NCBI RefSeq assembly: GCF_010586825.1
Contig: NZ_JAAAGB010000005.1
Location: 372,001-436,000 of the forward strand
Reading direction: 5' to 3'
Length of the DNA stretch: 64,000 bases
From: Draconibacterium mangrovi
Lineage (GTDB): Bacteria > Bacteroidota > Bacteroidia > Bacteroidales > Prolixibacteraceae
The number at the start of each line of letters is the position of its first letter. The first letter of the stretch is position 1. Shown piece by piece: positions 39,550-48,400 of this stretch. Under the pieces are notes generated by a model. The model saw nothing but the letters and a program-made list of their open reading frames with translations. It searched no databases and had not been told where the DNA came from. The position numbers were made by a program, and so were the translations under genes.

Positions 39550-40566
39550 ATGATGAAGACAGGAAAAAACATTCTTTTATATGCATTATTTATAGTACTG
39601 GCAACGCTGGTTTCGTGCACCGACGACGATGATGATGAAATTACCGACGGCGACTGGTGGGAAATGTCGGATTTTGATGGTGTGCCCCGTAGCGATGCCG
39701 TTTGTTTCGAAATAAATGATAATGCCTACATTGGTTTGGGATACGATGGCGATGATCGCCTGAATGATTTTTGGAAGTACGATCCGGATAATAATTTCTG
39801 GACAAAGATTGCTTCATTTCCCGGAGCCGCCAGGAACGGAGCTGTTGCTTTTAGTATCGACGGAAAAGGATATGTTGGCACCGGATATAGTGGAGAAGAT
39901 GAATTAAACGATTTTTGGGAATACAACCCATCGACTGATACCTGGACGCAGAAAGCAGATTTTATGGGAAGCGCACGTTATGGTGCTGTTGGTTTTGCGG
40001 TTAGCGGCAAAGGGTATATCGGCAGTGGTTACGACGGAAATTACCTGAAAGATTTTTATGCCTATTCTCCTGAAAGTGACAGCTGGGAGCAGATTATAAG
40101 TATTGGCGGATCGAAAAGACGCGATGCCTCGTGTTTTGTAATTGGCAGCAAAGCTTATGTATTGTCGGGTTTGGATAACGGCGTTTATGAAAACGATCTT
40201 TGGGAGTACGATCCGTCAACCGGATACTGGACCGAAAAACGAGCTATATCAGACGATGACGACGATTTGAGCTATGACGATGAATATTTATCGATTGCAC
40301 GTATTAATGGTGTTGGATTTTCGCTTAACGGATTAGGATACCTTGCAACCGGTAGTACCGGATCGATGATAAGTAACATTTGGGAGTACGATCCGCAGCA
40401 GGATTTGTGGTCTGAAAAAACATCGTTTGAAGGTACATCAAGAACAGAAGCTGTAGGATTTGCAATTGGTTCGAGAGGTTACATTACCACCGGCAGAAGT
40501 TCAACCTACTACTTCGATGATATCTGGACTTTTGATCCGGGAAAAGAGTATGATGAGGATAATTAA
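39550..40566 (+). CDS. Kelch-repeat surface lipoprotein
   Basis: This 338-residue lipoprotein (signal ALFIVLATLVSC, Cys about residue 23) continues with a run of Asp (TDDDDDE), a common export tag for surface lipoproteins in Bacteroidota. The body is a Kelch beta-propeller of about five or six blades, each with the pattern R-x-G-A-V-x-F ... K-G-Y-V-G-T-G-Y ... L-N-D-F-W-E-Y-x-P-x-x-x-x-W-x-x-K (for example ARNGAVAFSIDGKGYVGTGY and LNDFWEYNPSTDTWTQKADF). An acidic insertion (ISDDDDDLSYDDE) breaks the pattern near residue 240. Kelch propellers bind proteins or glycans. It is divergent from the DUF4270-barrel pair, probably shares their control region, and may assemble with them on the surface. 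It ends with a strong terminator. Confidence 0.88.
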   Translation: MMKTGKNILLYALFIVLATLVSCTDDDDDEITDGDWWEMSDFDGVPRSDAVCFEINDNAYIGLGYDGDDRLNDFWKYDPDNNFWTKIASFPGAARNGAVAFSIDGKGYVGTGYSGEDELNDFWEYNPSTDTWTQKADFMGSARYGAVGFAVSGKGYIGSGYDGNYLKDFYAYSPESDSWEQIISIGGSKRRDASCFVIGSKAYVLSGLDNGVYENDLWEYDPSTGYWTEKRAISDDDDDLSYDDEYLSIARINGVGFSLNGLGYLATGSTGSMISNIWEYDPQQDLWSEKTSFEGTSRTEAVGFAIGSRGYITTGRSSTYYFDDIWTFDPGKEYDEDN

Positions 40567-40610
40567 TAATGTCTGAACAGGACAGTTAGTTATATATTTC
40601 TTGTGAATAA

Positions 40611-40639
40611 AAAGCGCTTAGCAATAAGCGCTTTTTTTA
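40611..40639 (+). terminator. Intrinsic terminator of the Kelch gene
   Basis: AAAGCGCTTA (40611-40620), loop GCAA, then TAAGCGCTTT (40625-40634) and further T residues. It is a ten-pair perfect stem. Confidence 0.9.
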
Positions 40640-40736
40640 TGCTTCCCTCAGGGGAAAGTTGCGGATATAAACAGCTTCTGGTTTCATATTGAATGAAATA
40701 ATATTGTTTTACTTTAAGAGTAGAAAAAACTGTTTG

Positions 40737-40960
40737 GTGGCTTAAACTAAAGTTTAAAGCAGAATACATTTTTTTTGATTAAACTTTAGTTTAAACGCTG
40801 GCGGAGCTCCGGCGAGCGTTTAAAGGTTTGTTTATTTGCTTCCGGCGTTCCTTTTGACGCTTAAACATAAGTTTTAAACGCTCTCCGGCGTTCCTTTCAG
40901 GGCTTAAAGGTTTGTTTAAGTCTTGTCGGGTGTTCCTTTTGGGCTTTAAACTAATGTTTA
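40737..40960. repeat. Cluster of degenerate intergenic repeats and palindromes
   Basis: The 670-base gap between the Kelch gene and the DUF2490 gene contains a repeated block of the form CCGGCGTTCCTTT...GCTTAAA, seen at about 40842-40864, 40885-40907 and (as GTCGGGTGTTCC) 40925-40950, each followed by an AA-N(4-6)-GTTT segment. Before it, AAACTAAAGTTT (40744) and its reverse complement AAACTTTAGTTT (40780) form an inverted pair, and AAACGCT-GGC-GGAGCTCC-GGCG-AGCGTTT (40793-40821) is a palindrome. No ORF is supported here. Bases 40961-41185 show nothing recognisable. Confidence 0.6.
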
Positions 40961-41185
40961 TGGGCAGAAAGTAAATTCCGGGGGCTTAAAACTTACCGGC
41001 TATCCCCGTGAAAGCTGAGCTGATCCATCTTAAACCTGCATAAGGGTGGAGGAGAATAAGATCTTTGGTATCAAATATCGTCCGAAACTATTCTATGTGC
41101 ACTGCAAAAGTTCCTTTTGTGGATTTAGGGTTAATTATAAGCGTGGAAAATGGAAATGAACCTGGACAATATGCCTTGCTTCTGC

Positions 41186-41212
41186 AAAAAAAAGGAGGCG
41201 CATTGGCCTCCT
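41186..41212 (-). terminator. Intrinsic terminator of the VTC operon
   Basis: On the minus strand AGGAGGC and GCCTCCT (41193-41199 and 41206-41212) form a seven-pair GC-rich stem followed by eight T. It lies 29 bases after the DUF2490 stop. Confidence 0.85.
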
Positions 41213-41240
41213 CAAACTAACTTATGATAATAACTCTAAT

Positions 41241-41870
41241 TTACAGGCTAAACCTGTATGATAGTCCAAGAATATTTTTGTTGTCCTTTGTGCTATTTAG
41301 GTAATTGTTTATGCGGTAATAAGCACCTATTTTGTTGTGTTTGTTGATCTTGTACATCAAACCTCCTTCAAAACGTGATTTGCTGAATTCTTTGGCGTCC
41401 AGATCGTGATACCATTCATTTAGAATGTAAGGTTCCAGGTTCAGCTTTTTAATTTTATACTCCAGCCCGATTTTGTAACGCAGGTAATTTGTTGCTTCAT
41501 TGTTGTCGGCAAAATCATCGTCGTTGGTAAAACGCAGTCTGAACTTTGGACTAAAATTCTTCCATTTAAATCCGGTTTTTACGTCGATATTGAACCGCCC
41601 GAAGGATTCGTGTTCATCGTCGCCGTTTATGTTGTAACCAAAGCGGTAACCGGCTCCCAGCTTAAAATATTTGCTGAATTTATATTCCAGTCCTGTTTGC
41701 AGAAAATACTCGTTCAGCTCAAAATTATCTTTAAAACGTATTTCGGGCGAAACCGAGAATTCAAGGTCTTTCACAATTTCTGTTGAAAATTCGGTCTCGA
41801 ACCAGGTATCCTGCGAAAAGGCCTGGAAAAAGGCGAGTGTAACACTCAGCACTAAAATTATCTTCTTCAT
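41241..41870 (-). CDS. DUF2490-like outer-membrane beta-barrel protein
   Basis: This 209-residue protein has a signal peptide (MKKIILVLSVTLAFFQAFS) and a body made of about ten amphipathic strands (WFETEFSTEIVKDLEFSVSPEIRF, EYFLQTGLEYKFSKYFKLGAGYRF, KIGAYYRINNYLNST) ending in LGLSYRFSL with the C-terminal aromatic typical of outer-membrane barrels. The layout matches the DUF2490 family. It is the last gene of the minus-strand operon, three bases after the DUF4956 gene. A small barrel in an operon with a polymerase suggests an export or anchoring role for the product, but no function is established. Confidence 0.78.
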   Translation of the reverse strand: MKKIILVLSVTLAFFQAFSQDTWFETEFSTEIVKDLEFSVSPEIRFKDNFELNEYFLQTGLEYKFSKYFKLGAGYRFGYNINGDDEHESFGRFNIDVKTGFKWKNFSPKFRLRFTNDDDFADNNEATNYLRYKIGLEYKIKKLNLEPYILNEWYHDLDAKEFSKSRFEGGLMYKINKHNKIGAYYRINNYLNSTKDNKNILGLSYRFSL

Positions 41871-41873
41871 GTA

Positions 41874-42539
41874 CTAAAAAGTATTTGATTCGCCGTTGGC
41901 ACCATTAATATCGTGATAGACCTTTATTTTGGCCACATCGCGCAGGTAGTTTACCTCTTCAATTTCAATTCGTTTTACTTTAATCCCGGTGCGCTCCTGA
42001 ATGTCGGCGTATAATTCTGCTTTCTTTTTAATATTGATGTTCTCAATGTTTTCGTAATTAATTACCAGGCAGATTTCCTGTTTTAAAATCAGTATCTTCT
42101 CCAGAATCCACAGGGTGAGCATAATAACCACATTGGTGAAAATTAATTCAGCATGGCTTACTTTTTTGTTGGATAAGGCATTGATTACCGAGATGCCGAT
42201 AATTACAAAAAGGTAGGTCATTTCTTTAATGGGAATGGGGTCGGTACGGTAACGGATAATACCGAATATGGCAAATAAACCGAATGCAAATCCCAGCTCG
42301 AGTTTTACGCTCTCCAGTAAAAAGCAAAGCACAAATATGGTGATGCTAATGGAAATGTAGCTGAAATAAAAATCTTTACGGTTGCTGTTTTTTGAGTAGA
42401 TATAATTAACTACTACAAATATAACCAGCAGATTTAATCCAAAACGTACCAATAATTGTGTAAAATCTTCGGGATTAATAACCTTAATGCCCAGCCACCT
42501 GAGCGGCTCGCTGATAATCGTATCCTGTATCTGATCCAT
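41874..42539 (-). CDS. DUF4956 membrane protein
   Basis: This 221-residue inner-membrane protein has four hydrophobic segments in the first 135 residues (LLVRFGLNLLVIFVVVNYIY, ISISITIFVLCFLLESV, FAFGLFAIFGIIRYR, VIMLTLWILEKILI) with the conserved cytoplasmic loop IIRYRTDPIPIKEMTYLF, the DUF4956 signature. The C-terminal 80 residues are a soluble alpha/beta domain (LVINYENIENINIKKKAELYADI, VNYLRDVAKIKVYHD). It overlaps the VTC gene by 56 bases, so translation is coupled. DUF4956 proteins are regular partners of bacterial VTC-domain proteins. They are thought to form the membrane part of the system, analogous to the membrane segments of yeast VTC subunits. Confidence 0.88.
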   Translation of the reverse strand: MDQIQDTIISEPLRWLGIKVINPEDFTQLLVRFGLNLLVIFVVVNYIYSKNSNRKDFYFSYISISITIFVLCFLLESVKLELGFAFGLFAIFGIIRYRTDPIPIKEMTYLFVIIGISVINALSNKKVSHAELIFTNVVIMLTLWILEKILILKQEICLVINYENIENINIKKKAELYADIQERTGIKVKRIEIEEVNYLRDVAKIKVYHDINGANGESNTF

Positions 42540-43362
42540 AATTTTTGTTTTCGATGAAAGTTAATGTTGACTTTTTGTGCAGGGCTGTTAACGCGATTTC
42601 GTTTTTAAATTGTTTTCTAAGCTGAATCAATCGTTCTTTAAATAAGTTTCTTTTTAAACCGGGTTCCAGAAAAGCCCGGCCAATACAATATTTACTAAAT
42701 CCACCGGGTTTAATTCTGAAGTAATTCAGTGCTAAACAAAGTGGTGTTTTTTCGTTTATACTTCCTTGTTTTAGTTCCACCACGACTATATCTCCCAATT
42801 CCAGTTTCTTTGAACTGGAATACGAAACCAGGTGAATATCGATCGTGCAACGCTCCGAAAAATCTTTATTAACCAGTGTAATGCGCTCGAATGAGTTGGT
42901 ATTTTTAACCGGCAACGTAAAGTTCGACAGGTGAAAATCGAAGTCGGTATTTTCGCTTAAAAAATGCAGTTCTTTTGCCGAGAACGAAGCATTTTTGTTT
43001 TCTGCTATCATTCGCAGCTTTCTCGTTTTACCCTTGTTATTTTTTTTCTTTATCTCCAGAAAAACAAGGCCCGAATCCATATAGGCCCGCTTCCTGATCT
43101 TCATACGGTTTAATTTCCCGTTATGATGATTGATGTATAAATTATCTGCACTCGAATCGTAGTACAAAGTTTGGTAACTGTGTTTTCGTTTTCCGTCTAT
43201 TTCTAAAATGTAGTAATCGTCTTTTATAGCTTCGAGGACTTCGTATAATTTGCCAGCCGACAGCTGATATTTTGAATCAAAACGGTTGAGTAAGGCTACC
43301 TCGTTCATCTCATTAAGCGAAATAGCATCAAACTGTTGTGTAAGTGCAATTATTGATATCAT
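42484..43362 (-). CDS. VTC-domain polyphosphate-polymerase-like protein
   Basis: This 292-residue soluble protein carries a VTC domain, a tunnel enzyme fold that in yeast Vtc4 makes polyphosphate from ATP. Visible conserved parts are NRFDSKYQLSAGKLYEVL (start, with basic tunnel Lys), YQTLYYDSSADNLYINHHNG, RMKIRKRAYMDSGLVFLEIKKK (the R-x-R-x-Y and E-x-K motifs), KTRKLRM, DIVVVELKQG (the acidic residue for metal) and PGGFSKYCIGRAFL (the late K-Y-x-x-G motif). The full set looks intact. It lies three bases after the beta-helix lipoprotein gene and overlaps the DUF4956 gene. The product is probably polyphosphate, or a related phosphoryl polymer or modification; a CotH kinase, a frequent partner of such genes, is not present here. 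Confidence 0.88.
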   Translation of the reverse strand: MISIIALTQQFDAISLNEMNEVALLNRFDSKYQLSAGKLYEVLEAIKDDYYILEIDGKRKHSYQTLYYDSSADNLYINHHNGKLNRMKIRKRAYMDSGLVFLEIKKKNNKGKTRKLRMIAENKNASFSAKELHFLSENTDFDFHLSNFTLPVKNTNSFERITLVNKDFSERCTIDIHLVSYSSSKKLELGDIVVVELKQGSINEKTPLCLALNYFRIKPGGFSKYCIGRAFLEPGLKRNLFKERLIQLRKQFKNEIALTALHKKSTLTFIENKNYGSDTGYDYQRAAQVAGH

Positions 43363-43365
43363 GCT

Positions 43366-45159
43366 TTAATTGCTTAATTGATATCCTGTAATCCGTTGCG
43401 ATAGCGTAAAGGTCTTTTGCAATGTTCCTGCCGTATAAGTTGCATTGGTGTAATAACCGTTTTGAGCGGTTCCGGTTACCTTGCCACCGCTGTAGAAATT
43501 GTAACTTACGCCTTGTTTCAGTTCCGGCGAACTGTAAATAAACGCCTGAATGTCTTTTGCCGGTTCAAATGTCACTACTTCATCACCATTACTGGTTTCG
43601 ATGTGGCACAACGTGCCCGCCTGTTGGGTGCTTCGGAAAACTAAAGCAACGCAGTTTACACTCGATGAAGACCCTGGAGCCTGCAACATTCCTGAACTAC
43701 CTGCACCTATTAATGTTCCGCCTGTTTGTACAAAAGAGTCATCGTAATCGAGAATTCCGTTGCCACTTCCTGTTGGTCCGTTAACGATCACCAAACCATC
43801 GCTCATCTCAACCGATCCGTTGGAATCGAGGCCATCTCCCTGTGCATTTACGACCAAACGTTCGGGTGCCAGGTATAAGGTATAACTTGCAGTGGCTGAT
43901 TTACCCCATCCTCCGGGGCCACCTGCCATGCTGTCGCCACCGGCTGCAACATTCAGCCCGTCGTCGCTCGAAACAATATCAAACGTACCGCCATTGATAG
44001 CCAAATCTCCAGACGTACTTTCTATTCCTTCGTACGACTTTGTAATTGTGTAATCTCCCGAGTTTATTGTAAGGTCGTAGTCTGCATGAATCCCGTCGTC
44101 GCTGGCCGAAATGGTATACGTTCCGCCATTTAGCGTAATGGTTTGATCAGAATGAATCGCATCTTCCGCTGAATTAATCAAAAACGTTCCTGCATTTACG
44201 ATCATATTTACTCCCGATTTCAGCCCTTTTAATGACGTGTCGGAGTATGAACCGGAACCGTTGGTAGTAAGATCGAAGGTTCCATTTTCAATCAGAATAT
44301 CGGTTTCCGCAGAGATGGCGTCGCCACCAGCAGTAATATCGATATCGACGGTTAGTATTTCTATGTAACCTCGTGTTTCGTCGGTGTCATTATCCGACTT
44401 TAATCCGTCTCCACCGGAATTAATGTTGATGGTTCCATCTTTTATAATCAGGTAATCTTTTCCCCTGATTCCGTCATCAACGGCATTAATCTCCAATTGG
44501 TTTACATCTACTATCAAACCATCTTTCGTGTTAACTGCGTCGTTAAAGTTCCCGTTCAGCACCAGCTTGCCTTCGCCGTAAAGCGTAAGGTCGGTTTTGC
44601 TGAAAATAGTGGCATTCGGTTCTTCGTCTTCAACATCGTCGTAGTCGTACGAGCTTCCATCGGTAAGTGTGTTTTCGGTATTTGCGTTAGCTACTACAAT
44701 TACTTTCTCCGCACTCTTTATATAAATGGGAGCGCTGTTTGAACAACTAATATCCACGCCATCGAGTAGCAAGCGAACTAGGTCGGTTTCCGCTGCATTA
44801 ACAATAATTTGCCCGTTACTCAGACTGCCGTTAAAACTATAAGTGCCTGCTGCTGTTATGGATACTGTGCTGCCACTCACTTCAACATCATCTAGACTCT
44901 CGCTAACCGAACTTCCATTTAAAGTAATCGATTTAACATCCGAGCTGCTCCATGTATAATCTGAAGTCTCTTCATGGTCTCCATCGTTGTTGGCTTCTGC
45001 ATCTGTTATTTCATCTTCATTGTCAGCGGCAGCTGCGGCTTCTTCTGTATCATCAGTTTCGTCATCAACTATTGGAGATGTAAGATCGCACGCCCAGAAT
45101 GAGAATGAGAATAGGAGGGTTCCCAGTAAGATCAAAATTGTTTTTTGCTTCATTTTCAT
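43366..45159 (-). CDS. Cthe_2159-like beta-helix carbohydrate-binding lipoprotein
   Basis: This 597-residue protein has a signal with a possible lipobox (LLFSFSFWAC, Cys about residue 24) and then an acidic, low-complexity linker of about 45 residues rich in D, E and A. The rest resembles the Cthe_2159 carbohydrate-binding family: SDVKSITLNGSSVSESLDDVEVSGSTVSITAAGTYSF-type start, then short repeats such as LIIKDGTININSGGDGLKSDN, DILIENGTFDLTTNGSG, TITLNGGTYTISASDDGIHAD and LAINGGTFDIVSSDDGLN, which form a right-handed beta-helix with Ca-binding-like S-D-D-G-I/L turns. It is the first gene of the VTC operon, and motif E lies only about 30 bases before it. It may bind acidic polysaccharide at the surface. 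Similar beta-helix/VTC/DUF4956 groupings exist in Firmicutes and Bacteroidota, but their function is open. Confidence 0.82.
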   Translation of the reverse strand: MKMKQKTILILLGTLLFSFSFWACDLTSPIVDDETDDTEEAAAAADNEDEITDAEANNDGDHEETSDYTWSSSDVKSITLNGSSVSESLDDVEVSGSTVSITAAGTYSFNGSLSNGQIIVNAAETDLVRLLLDGVDISCSNSAPIYIKSAEKVIVVANANTENTLTDGSSYDYDDVEDEEPNATIFSKTDLTLYGEGKLVLNGNFNDAVNTKDGLIVDVNQLEINAVDDGIRGKDYLIIKDGTININSGGDGLKSDNDTDETRGYIEILTVDIDITAGGDAISAETDILIENGTFDLTTNGSGSYSDTSLKGLKSGVNMIVNAGTFLINSAEDAIHSDQTITLNGGTYTISASDDGIHADYDLTINSGDYTITKSYEGIESTSGDLAINGGTFDIVSSDDGLNVAAGGDSMAGGPGGWGKSATASYTLYLAPERLVVNAQGDGLDSNGSVEMSDGLVIVNGPTGSGNGILDYDDSFVQTGGTLIGAGSSGMLQAPGSSSSVNCVALVFRSTQQAGTLCHIETSNGDEVVTFEPAKDIQAFIYSSPELKQGVSYNFYSGGKVTGTAQNGYYTNATYTAGTLQKTFTLSQRITGYQLSN

Positions 45160-45190
45160 ACGTTGTGAATAAAATTTATTGTTGTGTTTT

Positions 45191-45217
45191 ATACAGGAGA
45201 GGGAAGGATTACCCTAC
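45191..45217 (-). promoter_or_regulatory. ECF-type promoter motif, site E
   Basis: On the minus strand GTAGGGTA (45217-45210), twelve bases, then CCTGTATAAAA (from 45197 downward). The 12-base spacing equals that of sites A-D. The start codon of the beta-helix/VTC operon is about 33 bases after the second block, giving a short leader without a hairpin. The rest of the gap to 45323 shows nothing. Confidence 0.7.
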
Positions 45218-45323
45218 CGAATGTTACAATAATGTTACATATAGATTGGAGGGGATTGAATGAGGAGTTGAGTACAGAAAATGTGCTGTAATTGATTTTT
45301 AAGGCATGTATGCGGGGGGTATT

Positions 45324-45372
45324 AAAACATTAAACCATTGTAATTACTAGAATTACAATGGTTTAATGTTTT
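45324..45372. terminator. 22-bp perfect hairpin after the GH2 gene
   Basis: AAAACATTAAACCATTGTAATT (45324-45345) pairs without mismatch with 45351-45372 around ACTAG. It lies between the GH2 gene (minus, ending at 45496) and the VTC operon promoter. A T-rich tract follows on the plus strand only. It probably stops or protects the GH2 transcript and insulates site E. Confidence 0.7.
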
Positions 45373-45495
45373 GTTTTTGTGATCAGAAAAGGTGTATGGT
45401 TTGATTTATTATGCTTTGGGGCGAACTTTTATAAATTGTTTGAGAAAACCAAAGCCCACCATAAGGCCAGCTTTTGATTTTCATATTGTCTTAAT

Positions 45496-48400
45496 TTATT
45501 GAACATTGAAACCGCTGATTTCAACATTTGGTTGATTCCCATTGGTATCTTCATTCTTCAAATTCATTGTTATCACTTTTTCTTCTCCAGGTAGTAACGA
45601 AACGTAATTGTCGCTATAAATTACAGGTAGCATACGATCTCCTGTCTTAGCTCCAACCACGTTTAGCCGAACCATTAACGCCGGAGTATCTGACGTATTC
45701 TTCATTGTAGTTGTAAGCGTCCAGGTGATGTTCGATTCTGAAACGGAAGTGTTGCTTTCTAAATTCACTTTTGGAAGTGTATTTAGTGCCTGGTAATTTC
45801 CTTCTTCCGTGCCGCGCCAGTAAAAGTTTTCAGAAATAACCTTATCGTTTTCAGTTAACTTGAGTTTTATAAAGTGAACGTCAGACAAGTTATCCGGGAA
45901 TTCCAGTTTAAAGCATTTTTCTGTTGAATCTTCTTTACTGTCGATTTTTGCGTCAGACTTCCAGGCAACATTTCCATCCATGTTTATTAGTTCCGCTTTA
46001 ACCGAAAGCCCGCTTCTGTCTCTACCAAAATTATTCACAACTTCAATTTCATCTGTAACCGGATTCCATTGGATGTGAATTGGCTCACAAGCCTTTTTAC
46101 AGCCAAAATAGGCGGCGGTTGGTTCGAAGTAATAATCGTAGGTCTGCCACACCATCGATGGCCAGGCCGAATGACTCATCCAAAGCAGGAGTCCTTTTCT
46201 GTACTGGCTCCTTGCTTCAAACATTCCGCGATAACCTTCATAGTTAATCCATTGGGCGAGCTCGGTAAATTCTTTTGCATCATCAGCTTTTCCAAAAGCT
46301 TTCTCGATAATCTGGTTAAACGAGGCAGCTCCCTGTGCTCCTTCCAAACAATAGTCGTGAATTCCCCATAAACTATTTTGCGGCCACAGTGCCGATTCCG
46401 GCAACGTTTGTTTAAGGCTCTCATAAGTCATCACATTAGGCATTCCCCTTTCGCTGTGGAACTTGTCCAGACCATTTATTGAATAGTATGTTTTTACCGG
46501 AAGCGCACGGTAAGGGCCTTCACCACTAACAACTCCCCGCGACGAATGAGAAATATAATGTAGCCCGGGATGTGATTGAAGAACCAGGTTGTTCAAGGCA
46601 GTATCCAGTTCAACAGGAGGATTACCTTCGTTTCTTCCGCAATAAATGGCAATGGAAGGGTGGTTTCTAATCCGTTTTACCATATCTGTGGCGTTGGCCA
46701 TAAACATGCTATTGTTATCCGGATCCGGTCCGTCCCATGGATTAGCCAGCCAGAAATCCTGCCAAATCATAACCCCGTACTTGTCACACGCTTCGTAAAA
46801 TTCGTCATCACCAATTTGTCCCACCCAGTTACGAATCAATGTAAAATTCATATCTGCATGGTAGGCAACGGCAATATCGTACTCTCTGCCACGGTAGTTC
46901 AGGTTCGATTCAGAGAAACCCCAGTTACCACCACGGCCAATAAAACGTCTGCCATTAATGAATAACCTCAATGCCCCGTTTTCTTCATCATAGTTCATTT
47001 CTCGCACTCCCGATTTGAATTCCTTCACGTCAGAAACAGTTCCGGCAACCTCAAATTCCAGTTTCACATCGTAGAGGTATGGATTTCCATATCCTTTTGG
47101 CCACCACAATTTTGGATTTTCGAAATGCAGGGCAGGGTAATCTGACGGATCTAATTTTACACTTTGAACTTCGTCGGCATTAAGCGAAATATTTTTTTCG
47201 AAAGTGATGTCTCCATAAGAACCTTTAAGCATTCCTTCAATGTTTTCCGAAGAAGTATTTCTAAGTGTCAATTCAATGTTGATGTCTGCAGCTGTGGTAT
47301 CAGGAAGTGCTAAATCAGTAGTAACAAATGGATCTTCGATGCTAACCGGCCCAACAGTTGACAAGAATACATCATTCCAAATCCCGATGTTTCTGCCACG
47401 TATGGTTGGTATCCAGTCCCATCCAATTGAAGCGTGATAGGTTGGATTATCAGCCCCCAATATACCACCGTTTTTATCCGGAGTGATTTGAGTTTGCTCT
47501 TTGATAACACCCGGATTATCATTTTTGTGAATTAAAACAGCAAGTGAATTTGTTTGCCCCGGTTCAATTAAATCAGTAACGTCAAATTTACTATGAATAA
47601 AGGCTCCTTCAATCTTGCCTGCATTTTTGCCGTTCACAAAAACATCAGCTTTCCAGTTAATGCCATCAAAATTCAAAAACAGCTTGTCGCTTTTAAAATC
47701 TGCAGGCACATCAAACTCGTTGCGGTACCAAAAATCAGAATAGAAAAACGACTCGGAGATCATTAGTTGGTTATCACTATAGTTTGGATCGGGCAAAGCT
47801 TCTGTGTTAACATAGCTTGACAAAACTGTGCCCGGTACTGTTGCCGGAATCCAGCCTGAATCGTCAAAGTCTTTTTGTGAGATCTCACTACCGTTACCTC
47901 CAACTTCCGATGCTCGTTGTAATTTCCATCCGCCTCTTGTTAAATTCAACTTTGAGTTGGAATTCGAGGCAGGTGCCGGTTTTGCTACCGGAGCTAAGCC
48001 GCCTTTTCCATATACTTCCAGTTCGCTTAAAATAATCTTTTCGCCAGGAGCGGCATCCTGCAACTTAAGTTTTACGAACCTTCCATTAACAGGACTGTCG
48101 AGTTTGATTTCATTTGATATTTCATCAGAATCGAATGATGTTACATCTGTCCAGCCTTTGGAAATATTATCTGAAAGCTGAATTTGTCCTTTTCCGGCCT
48201 TTTTTATCCAGTGCAAGTTAAATTGGTCGATGGAGCACACTGCACCCAAATCAACATTTACCCACTCGTTTTCACTGCCTGAACTCATCCAGGCGCTTCT
48301 GAAATAATGAGAAGGTGCCATTTCAACCTGCTTCTGATTATTAAAAAAGTCAAGGTCGGTAATTGTCCATTGTTCAGCGCTTGGAGCAGATAATTTTATT

